Source of the DNA: Fistulifera solaris
Lineage: Eukaryota > Bacillariophyta > Bacillariophyceae > Naviculales > Stauroneidaceae
Assembly: GCA_030295235.1 (NCBI GenBank)
Contig: AP026126.1
Location: 1,240,001-1,304,000 of the forward strand
Direction of reading: 5' to 3'
Length of the DNA: 64,000 bases
The notes below the pieces were generated by a model, which did not search any database, was not told the origin of the DNA, and saw only the letters and a list, made by a program, of their open reading frames with translations. Positions 20,521 through 32,620 of this stretch are shown here, piece after piece. Positions within the stretch are counted from its first letter, which is position 1. Each line of letters begins with the position of its first letter. The position numbers were made by a program, and so were the translations under genes.

Positions 20521-23500
20521 ATGGAAACAGATGATATTCATTTCGTTAAGATGGCGGAGGATGTGGCACAAAAAGCAGTAACAATCATCACACATTGTCT
20601 GGATGAGTTGCGTGATACAGAAGTCATCACCGCGTTCCGGACGGAGCACCTTCTTCTGCCAGTCTCCGACGTGCTTCAACAAGCACGTGCACTCCATGGC
20701 GATGCAACAAATGATAAAGGTCAAACAATTGTTGCCAATTCAGTGCGCCAAGTAATTGTTTTCGGCATTTTTGTACCTTTATTCGAGGCACTCACGTGTG
20801 CTTACAGAGTTCTCGACCGCATTCCCGAACCTCCTGTGATCAAGGGAGTCAAACCCAAGCCTCCTCCGGGGATGCTATCGCTACGAAATTACACCGATGT
20901 GGCTTGTGCAACGGAATGTGCAGTTCTTTTAGGTATTCTCCCTCATTTAGAACCGAATGTGCTGCTTGCCTCACTCGAACGATTGCGGTACAGCTTACCC
21001 AAATCCTTGGCGGGGCGATTGCCACGCCGACTGCTGTTGCAATCAAAAATGGTTGTAGATTTAGACTCTCGCGTGGCTGAGCTGGATGCCGTTGCTCGAG
21101 CCATTGGAAATTTAATTTCGCTGGATCGCTTTCGGCCCATGTTGCTGCCACGACATGTCGCAGACTTATACGCGGCTTTGCTACAAGCCAACCACGAGTC
21201 GCCCACAACTACACGGGGCTTACCCTGGTTATTTCAATCTACAGTGCCTACTCTTTTGCAAGCCAAAACATTTCAAATGTTATTGCTTTTTTGGTACGAA
21301 AGGACCTCTGTGGTTACGACAAGCCGTCTCCATCTATCTGACCGATCTCGCGGTACAAGATTTGTCAGCTATTGTTCAAGTCTTTGTCATGCCCGACATA
21401 AATTCTTCCTGCAGCTGCCATTCGTTTAGCCAAGACACTTCAAGTCAGTCGTCGAAAAGAGGACGACGAGGAATTCCACTATTTTTCTTCCTTGTTGCAC
21501 CAATGTTTTTCTTTCTTGTCTCACCTAGAGAACCAAGAGGCATCAAAAGTGCAATCCGTCGTACATACCGCGTGGGCGATTCTGGACATCATCCCCGTGG
21601 ATTGTTGGCGAAAATCAGTGCATTTCGATGCCACTTCTCCCATAGTCTTGTCACAATTTCTCAATCTATTTTCGTCGAGTACCACCGTCGAGCGATGCTC
21701 GACGTGTCATTGAATGGCTATGGGAAAGTATCGGAGAAGAGCCCAGTATCTGGTGCCTGTGGTGGCGACTGGCAGCTCATTCGGAAGTTTTACATGTACC
21801 AGTCGTTGAGAAAGTAAAACAATTGCTTCGTCTCGTGACTGTTATTTGGCTAGAACACGCTAAGAAGAACACAATCCAAAGGCGTGACAGGCTAGTGTTC
21901 CATTTGCTGCACGCACTTGCTCCGATTCCATGGGACGAAACTAAGTATTTACATATTGATCAACAAAGTATCCGAATCGAAGAACGAGAATCTAATTTAG
22001 CTGATCTCTCTGAAATGGCTCGTTTGGTCGAAAAAGGACTCTTGTTATGATTCATACCGTTTTGAAGAGCGATGATAATGAAGTGAGACTACTAGCTTCC
22101 TCTTTCTTTGCCTTGATTTTGAAGCTGTATCTCTCCTCCAATGGACTTGCTAAATCCTCTTTCCGATTAGTTCCCCTTGTTGCACTACCTCTTCTCTGCG
22201 AAGAGCTATCTCTCGAACCACTGTTGATCAGCAATGATAACAATGGAATTTTTGAGATGATGAAGTTCGCATTTGGTTGCATGGTAAAGCATTTCAGAGG
22301 AGAAAAGGAGATTGTTGCCGATTCGCTTTTCAGCTTAGACGAAAAGCGATTGTTAGAGGACCTGACGAGGTTGGGATCATCGCAAAGCATCCAAGAGTTT
22401 GCCATTGAACTGAGTCCAGAGACGCTGCTCTCAGTAGGGTCGCTTCTTCTTGGTATGCTAATCAGTATTTTGGAGTTAGGAGCTCAGGAGAGATCGATTG
22501 CCGATGAAGAAGTTCTGCAATCATTTATCGGACCACTCCAGACGTTCGCTCGGGTCACGGCTGACAGCGACGACATTTCATCGTCAACAAAGGTGGAGAT
22601 AGGAGAAATGTCCAGTCACGTTGTTGCTTTACTTGCTTCTAGAAAGGTTATAGAGCCGCAACAGAAGAACGCAACTGCTCAAAGTTTTGTTGACAAGGTT
22701 GCACAAATTGAGCAAGATCTGAAATCTTCCGAGCCACCTATTCGTGCACGCGGAGTCGTCACACTGCGCCATTTGGCTGGTGCTGTCGATGGTGCGACGG
22801 ATCGCACGGAATTTCTTTCGATTTTAAAATTGGCCGTTTCTGCCTTGGCGGACAAGGAATCGTACGTTTATTTGGCCGCTATACATACTCTTGCTGCTGT
22901 TGCAGATATTGTACCACCGATCGTGATTCCTATGATGGGTAGAGCAGTTGCTATTGGAACACTAAACTATGAAAGGTTGTCGGAGGAACAACGGATTAAA
23001 CTAGCGGAAGCATTGATTGCTGTGATTCGACGCAAGGCAGCTATCGATGAGTACTCCCCGTTTTTAATTGAGTATATGCTTTGGGGCTCCCCCAGCAATA
23101 AAACAACGGCAACACTATCACATGCGAAAACGATACAGCAGCAGACTCACGAATATTTTGTTGGGCCAGGAGATGATGAAGCAGAAGAAGACAAAAGCTT
23201 TGAAGAGCAAATGATTCGGCTCAACACAGGCGGCCCGCTGTTTAAAAACGAAGAAAGTGACATTCTTCAAGCTAGTTTCCTTCAGATTGTATCCGAACTT
23301 TGGGGATCTATTCGATCGGATGCTTACATCGGAAGTGTGATGCATGCTTGTAGACTTTCCGTGTCTCTGGATTCAGGTCGGCCTGTCAGACGTGCTGGTG
23401 CTCTTTTAGCACGACAAATGTATTCCAGGCTTTTGGAGCGAGGTGACCTAGACGAAGCGCGTTCTATGGTTGCTGCTAATGAGGAAGGCTTATACGCGTC

Positions 23501-23750
23501 TCTAGTTCGATGTTACAGTCTCAAGGATCTTAAAGACTTGGAAAGTGAAAGGTTATATGACCCTGCTACGGAAGCTCGCTGTCGAGAGGCACTTGATTTG
23601 CGGCAAGAAGCGATCGAGCTTCTCAAGATGGGAAATCTAGCTTGGTCGGTCCAGAAACAAGAAGACGCGAATCCGATCATTCATTTACTGAAACAGAGCA
23701 ATGTAGCTACAAAAATTCCAAAAAGCTTTTTGATCAAAGAGATTGACTAA
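20521..23750 (+). CDS. TANGO6/RTP1-like HEAT-repeat protein, four frame breaks
   Basis: Long alpha-solenoid protein related to animal TANGO6 (TMCO7) and yeast Rtp1, which help RNA polymerase II assembly and nuclear import and affect Golgi organisation. The C-terminal part (22700-23600) carries the RTP1_C-type repeats (ARGVVTLRHLAGAVDG, KESYVYLAAIHTLAAVADIV, SVSLDSGRPVRRAGALL). Frame breaks lie near 21287-21292 (T6, one too many), ~21406, ~21690 and ~22045. Correcting three by removing and one by adding a base gives an exact 1075-aa frame. No introns needed. The N-terminal half is less conserved, so the family call rests mainly on the C-terminal half. Confidence 0.7.
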
Positions 23751-24272
23751 TCATAGTCTATAAACTATTAAGGCCGACAAAGCCGGTCCTCCTTGGCCAC
23801 CATATCTTCTGTCTTCTTTCTTCAATTTTCTATCTAGTCAGAGCGCGACGCTATCCATAATTGATGTTAAGATTATTGTTGAACGGAAATGGAAGGTTTG
23901 CCTTGAATTTGAGTAGCGCCTAGTCTGTTACCAGCGAGATCCACAAATGAGACAAGCGAAAATCGCACATAAACATTCGACATAGTCGCTCTATTGCCAA
24001 TTGATATATGGAAGCAATAAAGCCAGCAATAGCTTTTTACTTGTACGTTAAATGATACGGAGTACTCCAGTACCTAGTATATGATCGATGATGTAGCAAG
24101 AAATCTGTTCTGTATCATGACTGAGATTCAGTCTTGTTAGCTGGGAGCCTACACTTTAGCCTACAGTGGCGTCCTATCATTCGTGACAAAAGGCTTGCGT
24201 TGTGTACTAACAAAAACCCATCATCATCATTCTTAAAACACAGACAGCAACCATTCACTTCTTACACTGAAA
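23751..24272. other. Intergenic, no gene seen
   Basis: Spacer between TANGO6-like and LarB-like genes on the same strand. Unremarkable apart from a short AGTACTCCAGTACCTAG palindromic-looking stretch near 24062. Confidence 0.5.
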
Positions 24273-25232
24273 ATGTTCCCTCTACAGTCCATCATAGGCT
24301 TAGGAGTACGTGCTAACTCCAGAACCGCGGTTCGATGTCAAAGTAATCTCATCGATATTCTCGAGCAAGTCAGCAAGGGACAACTTGAGCCCCAGGAGGC
24401 TGCAAAGCTTTTTCCGGAAGCAAGCCAAGATGAAACGTTAAAAAATTCGCAAATCTTGACCATCACCGCTCCTTACGTGTCGGATTTCCGGAGGCTATTT
24501 TCGCACAAGGCAAAACAGCACAGCAAGTGGCTCGGATACTGGATGATATGGCGTTTCAACAGAATGAAGCCGTCGACACTACCACGGTGGCGAAAACGGC
24601 CATTCTCGCGACAAGGTAAGAAAGTTGCTAAGAAATTCTCATGATTGACCACTAATGGTTCTTGGTCTCAGAACTGTGATTATAAAAAAATTAGAGTCGA
24701 TCAAGAAATGTACGAAACGCTTTCCGAATACAACTTTCGGCACGGTGTTATTGACTACTATAAGGACGCCCGCATTGTTTCAATGAAAGCATCAGGGACA
24801 ACAGAGCTTCCTGTCCTTCCTAAAACACGTGTAGTAGTCGTTACAGCCGGCACAACTGACATTCCTGTGGCTGAGGAAGCCGCTGTCACACTGGAGGCAA
24901 CCCACGGTTGTCATGTCGACCGCGTCAACGACGCTGGTGTTGCTGGTTTACATCGGATTTTGCGCGCACTCCCTACACTGACTCATCCGGATGTTGGTTG
25001 CGTGATTGTTTGTGCCGGAATGGATGGTGCTCTTCCTAGTGTGGTCGGAGGACTGGTTAGCGTTCCTGTAATCGCCGTACCAACATCAATCGGATACGGA
25101 GCCTCCTTTGGCGGTATAAGTGCCATGCTAACTATGATGAATTCATGTAGTCCAGGAGTAGGGGTTGTGAATATTGATAACGGCTTTGGAGCAGCAGCGA
25201 TGGCATACAAATTTGTCCGTCGCCTCGGGTGA
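24273..25232 (+). CDS. LarB-like / AIR-carboxylase-family protein, two frame breaks
   Basis: Relative of LarB (pyridinium-3,5-biscarboxylate mononucleotide synthase), which carboxylates and hydrolyses NaAD in nickel-pincer cofactor synthesis; the family is also called CpmA/NCAIR mutase-like. Seen: [19 protein letters not shown], then [72 protein letters not shown] and [14 protein letters not shown], all typical of the PurE-like fold. One 56-bp intron, 24616-24671. Frame breaks at A6 24440-24445 and A7 24684-24690, each one A short; corrected length 301 aa. The N-terminus has a possible organelle presequence. Whether diatoms make the Ni-pincer cofactor is unknown to me. Confidence 0.85.
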
Positions 25233-25545
25233 GACCGAAATTGCTATTATTTTCAAAGACTAAGACACAAACATTTTGTCCATTTGATCGACTTTTACAT
25301 ATTACTCTTTAAACAAAGGAGAAAGAGCTCCCAAGCCAACACCTAGCCCCAGCACCCAGTCACAAAGGAATCAGGACTTGCCGGTGGTACCGGTCCGATG
25401 TGTAGGCAGTGTACCTTTACTGACGTGTTCATGAACAAGGTGTCACATCGTGCCAACTCTCCAAGATTTCATCACACAAATTCTAGTCGAACAACACATT
25501 CACTCCGATAAACATCGTGTTGAAAAATTCAAATAGTTTGCTAAG
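25233..25545. other. Intergenic, no gene seen
   Basis: About 310 bp between LarB-like and FKBP genes, likely the FKBP promoter. Contains a GGTACCGGTCC stretch near 25386. Confidence 0.45.
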
Positions 25546-26090
25546 ATGCGCGCAATTAGCCTTTCCCTTATCAGTATCGCTTTGTCGCTTTCCCAGACAT
25601 CGGCGTTCTCGGTTGGCGACAACTCACGAAGGGCGTTTCTAGCACAAACAGCCGGGTCGGCGGCAGCTCTTCTGGGAGCTCAAACCGCTTTCGCCGCCCC
25701 TGAAGTGATTACTACACCTAGCGGAATCAAATATGTGGTTACGAAGCCGCCAAAAGAAGCGCCAAAATCGATCAAGGGTGACATCATCGCCATTGAGTAC
25801 ACTGGCTATTTGCCGAACGGACAAATTTTTGATGCTACCCATGCCGAGGGCAAAAGAACGCTCTTATGTTTGAACTCGGTGGTAACGCAGTAATTGATGG
25901 GATCAATGAAATGGTGGCAGATATGGGCGTTGGTGAAAAACGCCAGGTAATCGTCCCAGCTTCCTTGGCTTTCAAGGACAAAGGCATTTGTGTCGAAAAA
26001 GAGGGAGGGGAGAACGAATGTCTAATCAAACCCGGCCAGACTCTCGTTTACGACATTAGCCTTAAACGGACATCCATTCCACCACCATAA
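25546..26090 (+). CDS. FKBP-type peptidyl-prolyl isomerase, thylakoid lumen, one frame break
   Basis: FK506-binding-protein fold that isomerises Xaa-Pro bonds. The presequence is tripartite: a signal peptide with SQTSAF (diatom plastid motif, ~20), then twin arginine SRRAFLAQTAGSAAALLGA ending AFAAP, as in Tat substrates of the lumen. The FKBP core has GDIIAIEYTGYLPNGQIFDA, MFELGGNAVIDGINEMVADM and VGEKRQVIVPASLAF. The frame breaks at TT 25864-25865; one T more joins the parts into 181 aa. It is likely to act on photosystem or lumenal protein folding; the exact member is unknown. Confidence 0.88.
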
Positions 26091-26247
26091 TTCCGAAGAG
26101 CAGCGTGTACGTCTAAAATGATCCAAATTCTTTTTCGGCGACTAAGATCAGACCAGAATCATGAAACACAACCTACATGCAGGTCGCCTTTCCACGTCGA
26201 TGTTAACTGAAAAAAATATAGAAGAATAACTAAGTTATAATTTACAT

Positions 26248-28478
26248 CTACCAGCTTCCATTCTCAATGCTAAGTGCGCGCGATCTCTTTAACGTGTTCG
26301 CCCACGTTTCATGTAAAGATGCTCGTTTAACATCAAAACTTGGCTCCTTGAAAACGGATGATTCCGCCGATTTGTTTGACATATCCGAAGCATTGGATTC
26401 ATAACTCATTGGTTCAAAAGAACGGACGTCATCTCCTTCATGGTCGCGAAGAGAATCGTTGTCACTGGCGTCGCCATCGCTTTCGTCGTCACTGTCGGAT
26501 GAGTCTTCTTCGAGAACTTTGTCCTGCTCTCTATCAGCGCTTTCTTCGTTATTATCATCATCCGAAACCGAAGGCAGCAAGGGCTCTTCCCAGTGACCAT
26601 AGAAAGGTTCAACATGTTTACTTGATCGGTGTAATAAGTATGGATCAAAGGAAAGAACGAATCCAAAGGATTCATACCATGGCCCATACCTCCAACACCT
26701 CCTGTTTGGCGCTCCTTTTCCAAAGTAGCCGGAGTCGAAATTGTAGAGCGACGTTTCTTTCGTTGTTTCCCGGCCTCGGACGCCAGGCGTTTCTCTTCGG
26801 CGACTAGTTGACTCAGAACTTGTTCGCTTATCAAATCAAAATTCTTTGAGATCACTAAAAACTCGGATCGGACACTTTCAAGGCAATATCGAAGCGGTTG
26901 CAGTGGATGTTCGCACAACCTAGTCCATCGCTCGGCGCTAATATCGATTCGAGACGGCTCGTAGTAAGGAGAGTCCGACGAAGAAAGAGCATCGCGGTGG
27001 AATTCAAGTGCCTCGACACCACGGAAACACATGATGTAAAAGCTAGACTGGCAGACCGTGTAAAGAGTGAATGCAAGCTGCACTGATTCCGTATGTCCAC
27101 TGCATAAACAGCAGATGACTGCAATGTTGCGACATACGCTTCCGCCCACCGTAGTAAGGCGGAAACGGCCTCGCAGATTGTTTCTGCACAAACGTACGTA
27201 GCGCGGCTGACGAAGGAGGCCAAGTAGCAAGCCGCGCATTGTCGGATGGCAATAGCACGGTACGGATCTAACACGATTTCGATTAGCTTTGACGCATACT
27301 CTCGGTAGAGAAGAGATGCCTCCGTATCATCTTTCATCTGTATGCTTTCCAATCCGCACAAATGTAGAATAAGAAACTGCACGAACTTGGACTTGTGCGT
27401 TATTAAAATTGACTTCTCAAACGATCGCAACAGAGTATTGAAAATTTTGTACGCATTGGAAAGATCTTGTTCGCACCGACTTTCAATGTACTCAAAAAGT
27501 ATTTTCATGATAGAATCCAGTCGGTCCGCCATTTCATCCACAGTCGCGTCTTCCGGAAGGATCTCCTTAGGTTTTTCTTCTAAGTCCAACTGGAAGATAC
27601 CAGGATCATCGCAATCGCGATCAATCGACACTTCTCCTCCATCATTTATCTTTATTTCGACATCCATTTCCAAACAACGATCAATCATCAGTGCGATAAG
27701 TTCGCCTTCCATTGATGGAATGTACTCCAAGACATCGAGACAATTCTTGTAGTACCATCTAAGAGAAGACTCCTCTTTCTTCCGAAATGGTGTATTAGAA
27801 GACACAATGGGAAACATTTCCATTTTCCCCGTAGGACACATGAACATGATGGTAGCTAAGGCCGCATGCACGCGATACCATCTCTCTACGGATGCGTCTT
27901 CTTGAGATATAACAAGCTTCCACAGAGCGGAGATAGTAGGGACCAGCAATGTCGAATTCGCTGAAACAAGAACAACCAGCAAATTAAAATGAGCATCGAC
28001 TAAGGTGAAGTCAATGACTTTGTTGTTACCGTCCCCTTCCTCGGAACTCTGAGCGAACGGATCAAATCGCACAATCATGTGTATTAATCTCGCATGCTTT
28101 TTCGAAATGCTAGTCAGGCAATGCACCGTATTCTGACTAGTCCTCATGGCGAGCATAATCTTTTCAATAGCGGTAAATCGTGTTTGAGTCGAAACGCATC
28201 GGTCAAAGCTTTGTAACTCTTGTTGGGAGGAAGATCTGGACCTTGTTCGTGCTGTTCTTGCACGGCTTTGGATACGAACGACTCAATCGGACCGAATTCA
28301 CTTGGAGGAGGAAGTTCGCATTTAGGAAGGACAAATTTTGATTCTGGTTGAACAAGACTGGCGTCCATGCTTTCATGCAGCGGAACCATCAACTGTTCTG
28401 TTTGGTTTTTTTTCTATTCTGATCCATTTTGACATCCATTTCGACGCTAACTTCGGCTGCTAAGTCTGCGTCTGTCAT
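26248..28478 (-). CDS. RRN3: RRN3/TIF-IA RNA polymerase I initiation factor, four frame breaks
   Basis: Bridges RNA polymerase I to the rDNA promoter. Family blocks seen: LIDRCLEMDVEI-type helix (ALMIDRCLEMDVEIKI), DEMADRLDSIMKILFEYIES, SKFVQFLILHLCGLES, AACYLASFVSRATYV, SSFYIMCFR, NPLDSFFPFDPYLL. The C-terminus is an acidic Ser/Asp-rich tail. I start at the ATG at 28478, since an added A in the T8/A8 run (28406-28413) joins MTDADLAAEV to MVPLHESMDA. Other breaks: 28175-28177, 27062-27064 and 26647-26649, each one base short. With these corrected the frame is exactly 744 aa, no introns. Convergent with the FKBP gene. Confidence 0.9.
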
Positions 28479-29184
28479 TCTCTTGTATATTGGTAAAAAG
28501 ATAAGTGTACTTGATCAATAAATGGCTAATTTTGCCACAATAATGATAAGGTCGCTAACAATATAGAACGAGAAAATAATAGTGATGGTGGAGGAGAAAA
28601 GCACGGTGCACGGTTTCTGGCTGGGTGGTAGAGATTTGGCCGTGTACCCCCTACTACTTGTACCTCTGTCCCCACGACGACCGGGACATCGGCAGACGCC
28701 CAAGGCACAGACACGACGGTTTTTCCAGTAAAGGAAGTATTACATCACCTCCAAGAAATTCGATTGGTGATTTCTAATGATCACATTGTTAGACGATATA
28801 TTAGCATCCACGGATCGAACAATGTGCTAAGTGCGTACGTAGTGCTGCATGGAAATGATAATGTCGATTGTATCCGGGACTGCGATTCAGTGGAGTCGGA
28901 AATCGTTCAAACCACTTTCTAAGCTACAATAAATGCCTTGCATGTATTTTTTGTTTTCGATATATACAGTTCAAAGCGTGCCGGTTTTCATTTCCTTTAA
29001 TTTTAATTTGTCTTCTTCCTGCTTGTTAAGTCCCCGGTCTACATTAACCTTTATACTATTTTTTATCTGGTATTGCATCAAGGAACGCTTCGTCGCAAGT
29101 TTCGCTCGTTCCTTTCCCATGTTACCAGCCGTCATTTTCGACGGCGACCTCTTTCGAAGGAACAAAAATCATCAAGAGACAACC
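28479..29184. promoter_or_regulatory. Divergent promoter region, RRN3 / U-box gene
   Basis: About 0.7 kb with no supported gene. An open frame runs upstream of the U-box gene from ~28933 but has no conserved features before the ATG at 29185. Confidence 0.45.
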
Positions 29185-30928
29185 ATGGCGGACCCGGGTG
29201 AAGACCCGGGTGTGGCACGGCTGCCAAATGAGGAACAAGTTGATACGGATGCCTATGAAAATTTAGAATTATCGTTCGATGATATCGAAGGCGAAGATCT
29301 GATGGCTCGAATTGATCCTCCCAGAACGACGCACGAACCCGACGACCTGAAAAAGAAAGCATTCGATGATTTTGGTGGATTTCCCGACTCGGGAATGGGT
29401 GAGGATTACATATTAGGGACACTTATAGTCAGGGTGGTAGCTGCTAGAGGTTTAGAATCGGTTGGCGGGGAGGATTTGGAAAGCTTTTGTTTGGCGGCGA
29501 TGCACGCAATCCTCGATCCTCCGGGGGACGACAGGCTGCGCGAAAGGCGGGCTCTCCTAATCCGTATGCGAGCGTTCGCTTTGGCACAACAACTCAACGC
29601 ACTTCGGAAGTGTACAATACTGTAGATCCGATCTGGCCGAGAGGTGAATCTATGTACATGGATGTTGTGCAACCGAAATGGGAACAATTGACGGGAGAAA
29701 GTTCGGATGTCAAGTCCAGTTTCTCTTCCGATGACAGTTTGGGAAAACAATCGAACAAAATACATTATGGAAAGACTTCGCGAGAAATCGTACAAAAACA
29801 CAGAGAAATGGCGAAACCCATATTGACGGTGGCTGTTTTTCACGCCAGTGAAGGAGGGAAAACTCTCAAATTTCCCGACAAAAGTCAAGCGAGCGGCGAC
29901 AGTGATGACAAATTCCTCGGCATGACTGCTATTGACCTTACTGAATTAATAACGGGCAAAATCAGATCGTACGATGAATGGTTGTCACTGAACGGGTCGA
30001 AATCAGATCGTGCTGAAATCCGAATCTATTGTGAGTACGAACCCAGCGATGGACGAATTCAAGCTGGTGACATGGTTCGATTTACCGATTACTGTCATCC
30101 GGCCGATATCTACCCGCTTTTGGCGGGACAGAAGTACAAAGTTGCTGAAGTAGAAGGAGACGACGTGATTGTGTCGCACGTCACTCCAGAGGGGTGGATG
30201 ACTTCCTTTGTGCCCACCGGAACATGCTGATTTGTGAGGAACGTCACGTGGACGCCATTGATGTGGCACATGATGAGCTAGCCTCGATTACCGCTAGGTT
30301 AGCTCATTCACCACTAATGGAAACGCTTAGTCAAACCGTGCAACGCCTCCCAGATGAAGGGCTAGTAAATGTCGGTGTCGATGCTGTTCGTGGTGGTGCT
30401 CACTTGCTGACACGATGGCTGGAAAATGGTTTGGGTACGGCTCTTGGGGATATTGCGTACGCCACCAACTGGGACGGACGTTTCAATCCGGATATTGCAG
30501 ATACTCTTTCCACCACATCTTTGGAAGAAGACGATGCTTCAAGTCGACGGCAAGAATCACTGTTTGAAGATAGGAAACTTCCAGCGGCTGAAGTTGTACT
30601 TGATACTCCAGATATTGAACCGCTACCGAATATGCCAGCTTGCCCGATCACGGGAGAACCCATGCGCGAACCAGTGGTTGCTGCAGACGGACACACTTAT
30701 GAGAGAAGTGCGATCGCGAGGTGGCTTCAAGCGAGTGACAAGAGTCCTCTGACTGGTTCGGTCCTGTTGCACAAAAATCTTGTTCCAAATTACATGTTAC
30801 TTTCCAGTCTACAGGAAGCAAATGATGGTAGGTCTAGTGCAACCTGCGAGGAGGTCGTTGCGGCATCTGTGAAGCGATTACCCGATGACAGCTTGGACGA
30901 AGCCACAGCAGAAGTGAACATTGACTAA
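29185..30928 (+). CDS. C2-domain and U-box E3 ubiquitin ligase-like protein, two frame breaks
   Basis: Probable E3 ubiquitin ligase. The acidic N-terminus leads to a C2-like domain in two blocks: GTLIVRVVAARGLES (~80) and PNPYASVRFG, then LTVAVFHASEGGK and FLGMTAIDLTELI. A middle region YCHPADIYPLLAGQKYKV follows. The C-terminal U-box is clear: CPITGEPMREPVVAADGHTY, ERSAIARWL, SPLT, LVPNYML. The start ATG at 29185 (in CAACCATGG) fits. Frame breaks at TTT 29490-29492 and AA 30221-30222, each one base short; corrected 581 aa. The C2 could recruit it to membranes in a calcium-dependent way, but several acidic loop residues are not evident. Confidence 0.82.
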
Positions 30929-30933
30929 ATCGA

Positions 30934-31807
30934 TCATCTGTTAGACCTTATTCTTTTGTACACCAAAGTTTCGTACGCAACTCCTACATCCCCCTTTGTT
31001 GAGACGTGTTTGTCTCGCGAGACAAGTCGATATGTATTATCCCATCGATAACGGGATGGAAATCGTGAGTACTTCCGGATACCTGTAATCGTTACGGGTT
31101 TATCGACCAAAGTCAAATGCAACCATTCCGCCGACGGATGCTGAAGTGCCTCTTGATACAGTCGCTCTCCGCCCGCAATCCAGCAATGCAAATTGTCACA
31201 ATCGTTGTCGGTATCCGCGTTCAGTGTCTTGGCAAGCGTATTGGCCATTTGCAACGCCTGATCGAAGGAAGGAACTACATGCAACGAATCTCCAGCTAAG
31301 TTGGTCAGAGCGTTGGAAACAACAATGCTGTGGGCAGAATGAGAAATATGTCGCTGATTCTTTTCTTCTTCAAATGTTCGTCGACCAATGACTAGTATTT
31401 TGTTGCGTGTCAAAGCCTTGAACATTTCTCGTTCTTCGGGTAAATCCCAAGGCAAGATCCCGTCAACTCCGATCACATTGTTTTCTCGTGCCGCGGCAGC
31501 CACAATACCGAATCGAAAGTCTGTGAGTTTTCTTTCGTTGTTCGTCTACTTGTTCAGAATTTAAAAAGTGAGCCAATGATTTGAAGCGTCCTTCTCGTGA
31601 TGGTGACGGCCGACTTACTCTTTCATCGTCCGAGTTGTTGCGCGTGTTTTCGCGTCGTTTCTTGTTCGGTGACTCGGATGGCGCACACCAGGAAAGTTCT
31701 TTCACAGAAAGTTGTCGTGATTGATTCCATAGTTTCTTCTCTAATGCGCTTCGAAAACTTGTGTGACGCAATGAAACGAATGACATGGCGAATGAGAAGC
31801 TGGTCAT
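30934..31807 (-). CDS. Dihydrofolate reductase, stand-alone, one frame break
   Basis: Reduces dihydrofolate with NADPH. Motifs: FGIVAAAARENNVIGVDG, LPWDLPEEREMFKALT (Glu in the catalytic acid position), ILVIGRRTFEE, SIVVSN, CWIAGGERLYQEAL. About 110 residues precede the domain and include basic/Ser-rich sequence that may be an organelle presequence. No thymidylate synthase follows; the frame ends at VYKRIRSNR. Many protists instead have DHFR-TS fusions. A frame break at T4 31528-31531 (one base too many) joins the N-terminus; corrected length 290 aa. The ATG at 31807 is the best start. Only 5 bp separate its stop from that of the U-box gene. Confidence 0.82.
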
Positions 31808-32226
31808 AAAAAAATCAAATATCACGCTTGTTGTTTACACCGCGAGCGTCAAATGTGCAAGGTTGATTCGCAGCTCGCAGCCTCTAATTGTTAGAAAACG
31901 GTAGTTTATATTTGTGTTGTTAGTTATGCTACCAGGTAAGCATGCTAAAAAAGTGATGCATTTATCATTTTTTTTTTCTCGATCGACGAAGAGGCCGTCA
32001 GTGTCTGACCGCCAGCCGACCCTCGCTTTCTTAAACAATAACCATGTACAAAAATACTCTGTACTTTCTTCCAACAAGACGAAGCTCGCATTACCCATTA
32101 CTCACTCATTGTGTCGTTCAAGATAAAGGCAACCAAAAAGCGCGTGAAACATACGAGTAAATACACTCCTAAAAACGTAGTGCCATCGTCAATCATAGAT
32201 AGATCTTATATAAAAGTGCTGAACAG
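31808..32226. promoter_or_regulatory. Divergent promoter region, DHFR / TOM22-like
   Basis: About 420 bp between divergent starts. No gene seen. A T-rich run occurs at 31967-31978. Confidence 0.45.
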
Positions 32227-32620
32227 ATGGTGGATGCGAAAAAGTCGGGTGGCCTAAAAGGCATTCTTCAACGAACCGGAAAGTTCTTTTACTCTGGTGG
32301 CCTTTACGCCTACCAGTTCGCGAAAGTAGGATATGTTTACGGTGGAAAGGTCGCATTCTCTGTGGCTACGACTTCCATGATTGTTCTAATGCCTCTTTTA
32401 TTTGAAATTGCGAGGGAGGGTCAGGTACGTGTTCAAGCGGCAACATAAGCCTCGTAATGAATCAATCTTATCGTCTTTATCGCAACAGATGATTGAAACA
32501 GAACGCGCCCAGATTAAGGATCTTAAGAGTAAAGGTTACTCGGAACGACAGCTTCAGGAAATGGGATTTAGTGAATCTGCTTTGTTTCAACCGTCCGTCG
32601 CTTCCCTTCAAGCTAAGTAG
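32227..32620 (+). CDS. TOM22-like mitochondrial import receptor
   Basis: Small tail-anchored-type protein of 109 aa with one intron (32425-32488, 64 bp, phase 0). Exon 1 holds a helix GGLYAYQFAKVGYVYGGKVA, then a membrane segment VATTSMIVLMPLLFEIAREGQ, in which the Pro in the membrane segment is typical of Tom22. Exon 2 holds the inter-membrane-space part, LKSKGYSERQLQEMGFSES, a motif recurrent in protist Tom22/Tom9 proteins. It would be part of the TOM translocase in the mitochondrial outer membrane. The call rests on short motifs and size. Confidence 0.68.

Noticed and set aside
28933-29184. N-terminal extension of the U-box protein
   Set aside because: Hydrophobic, AT-rich, no conserved features; the ATG in CAACCATGG at 29185 is better.
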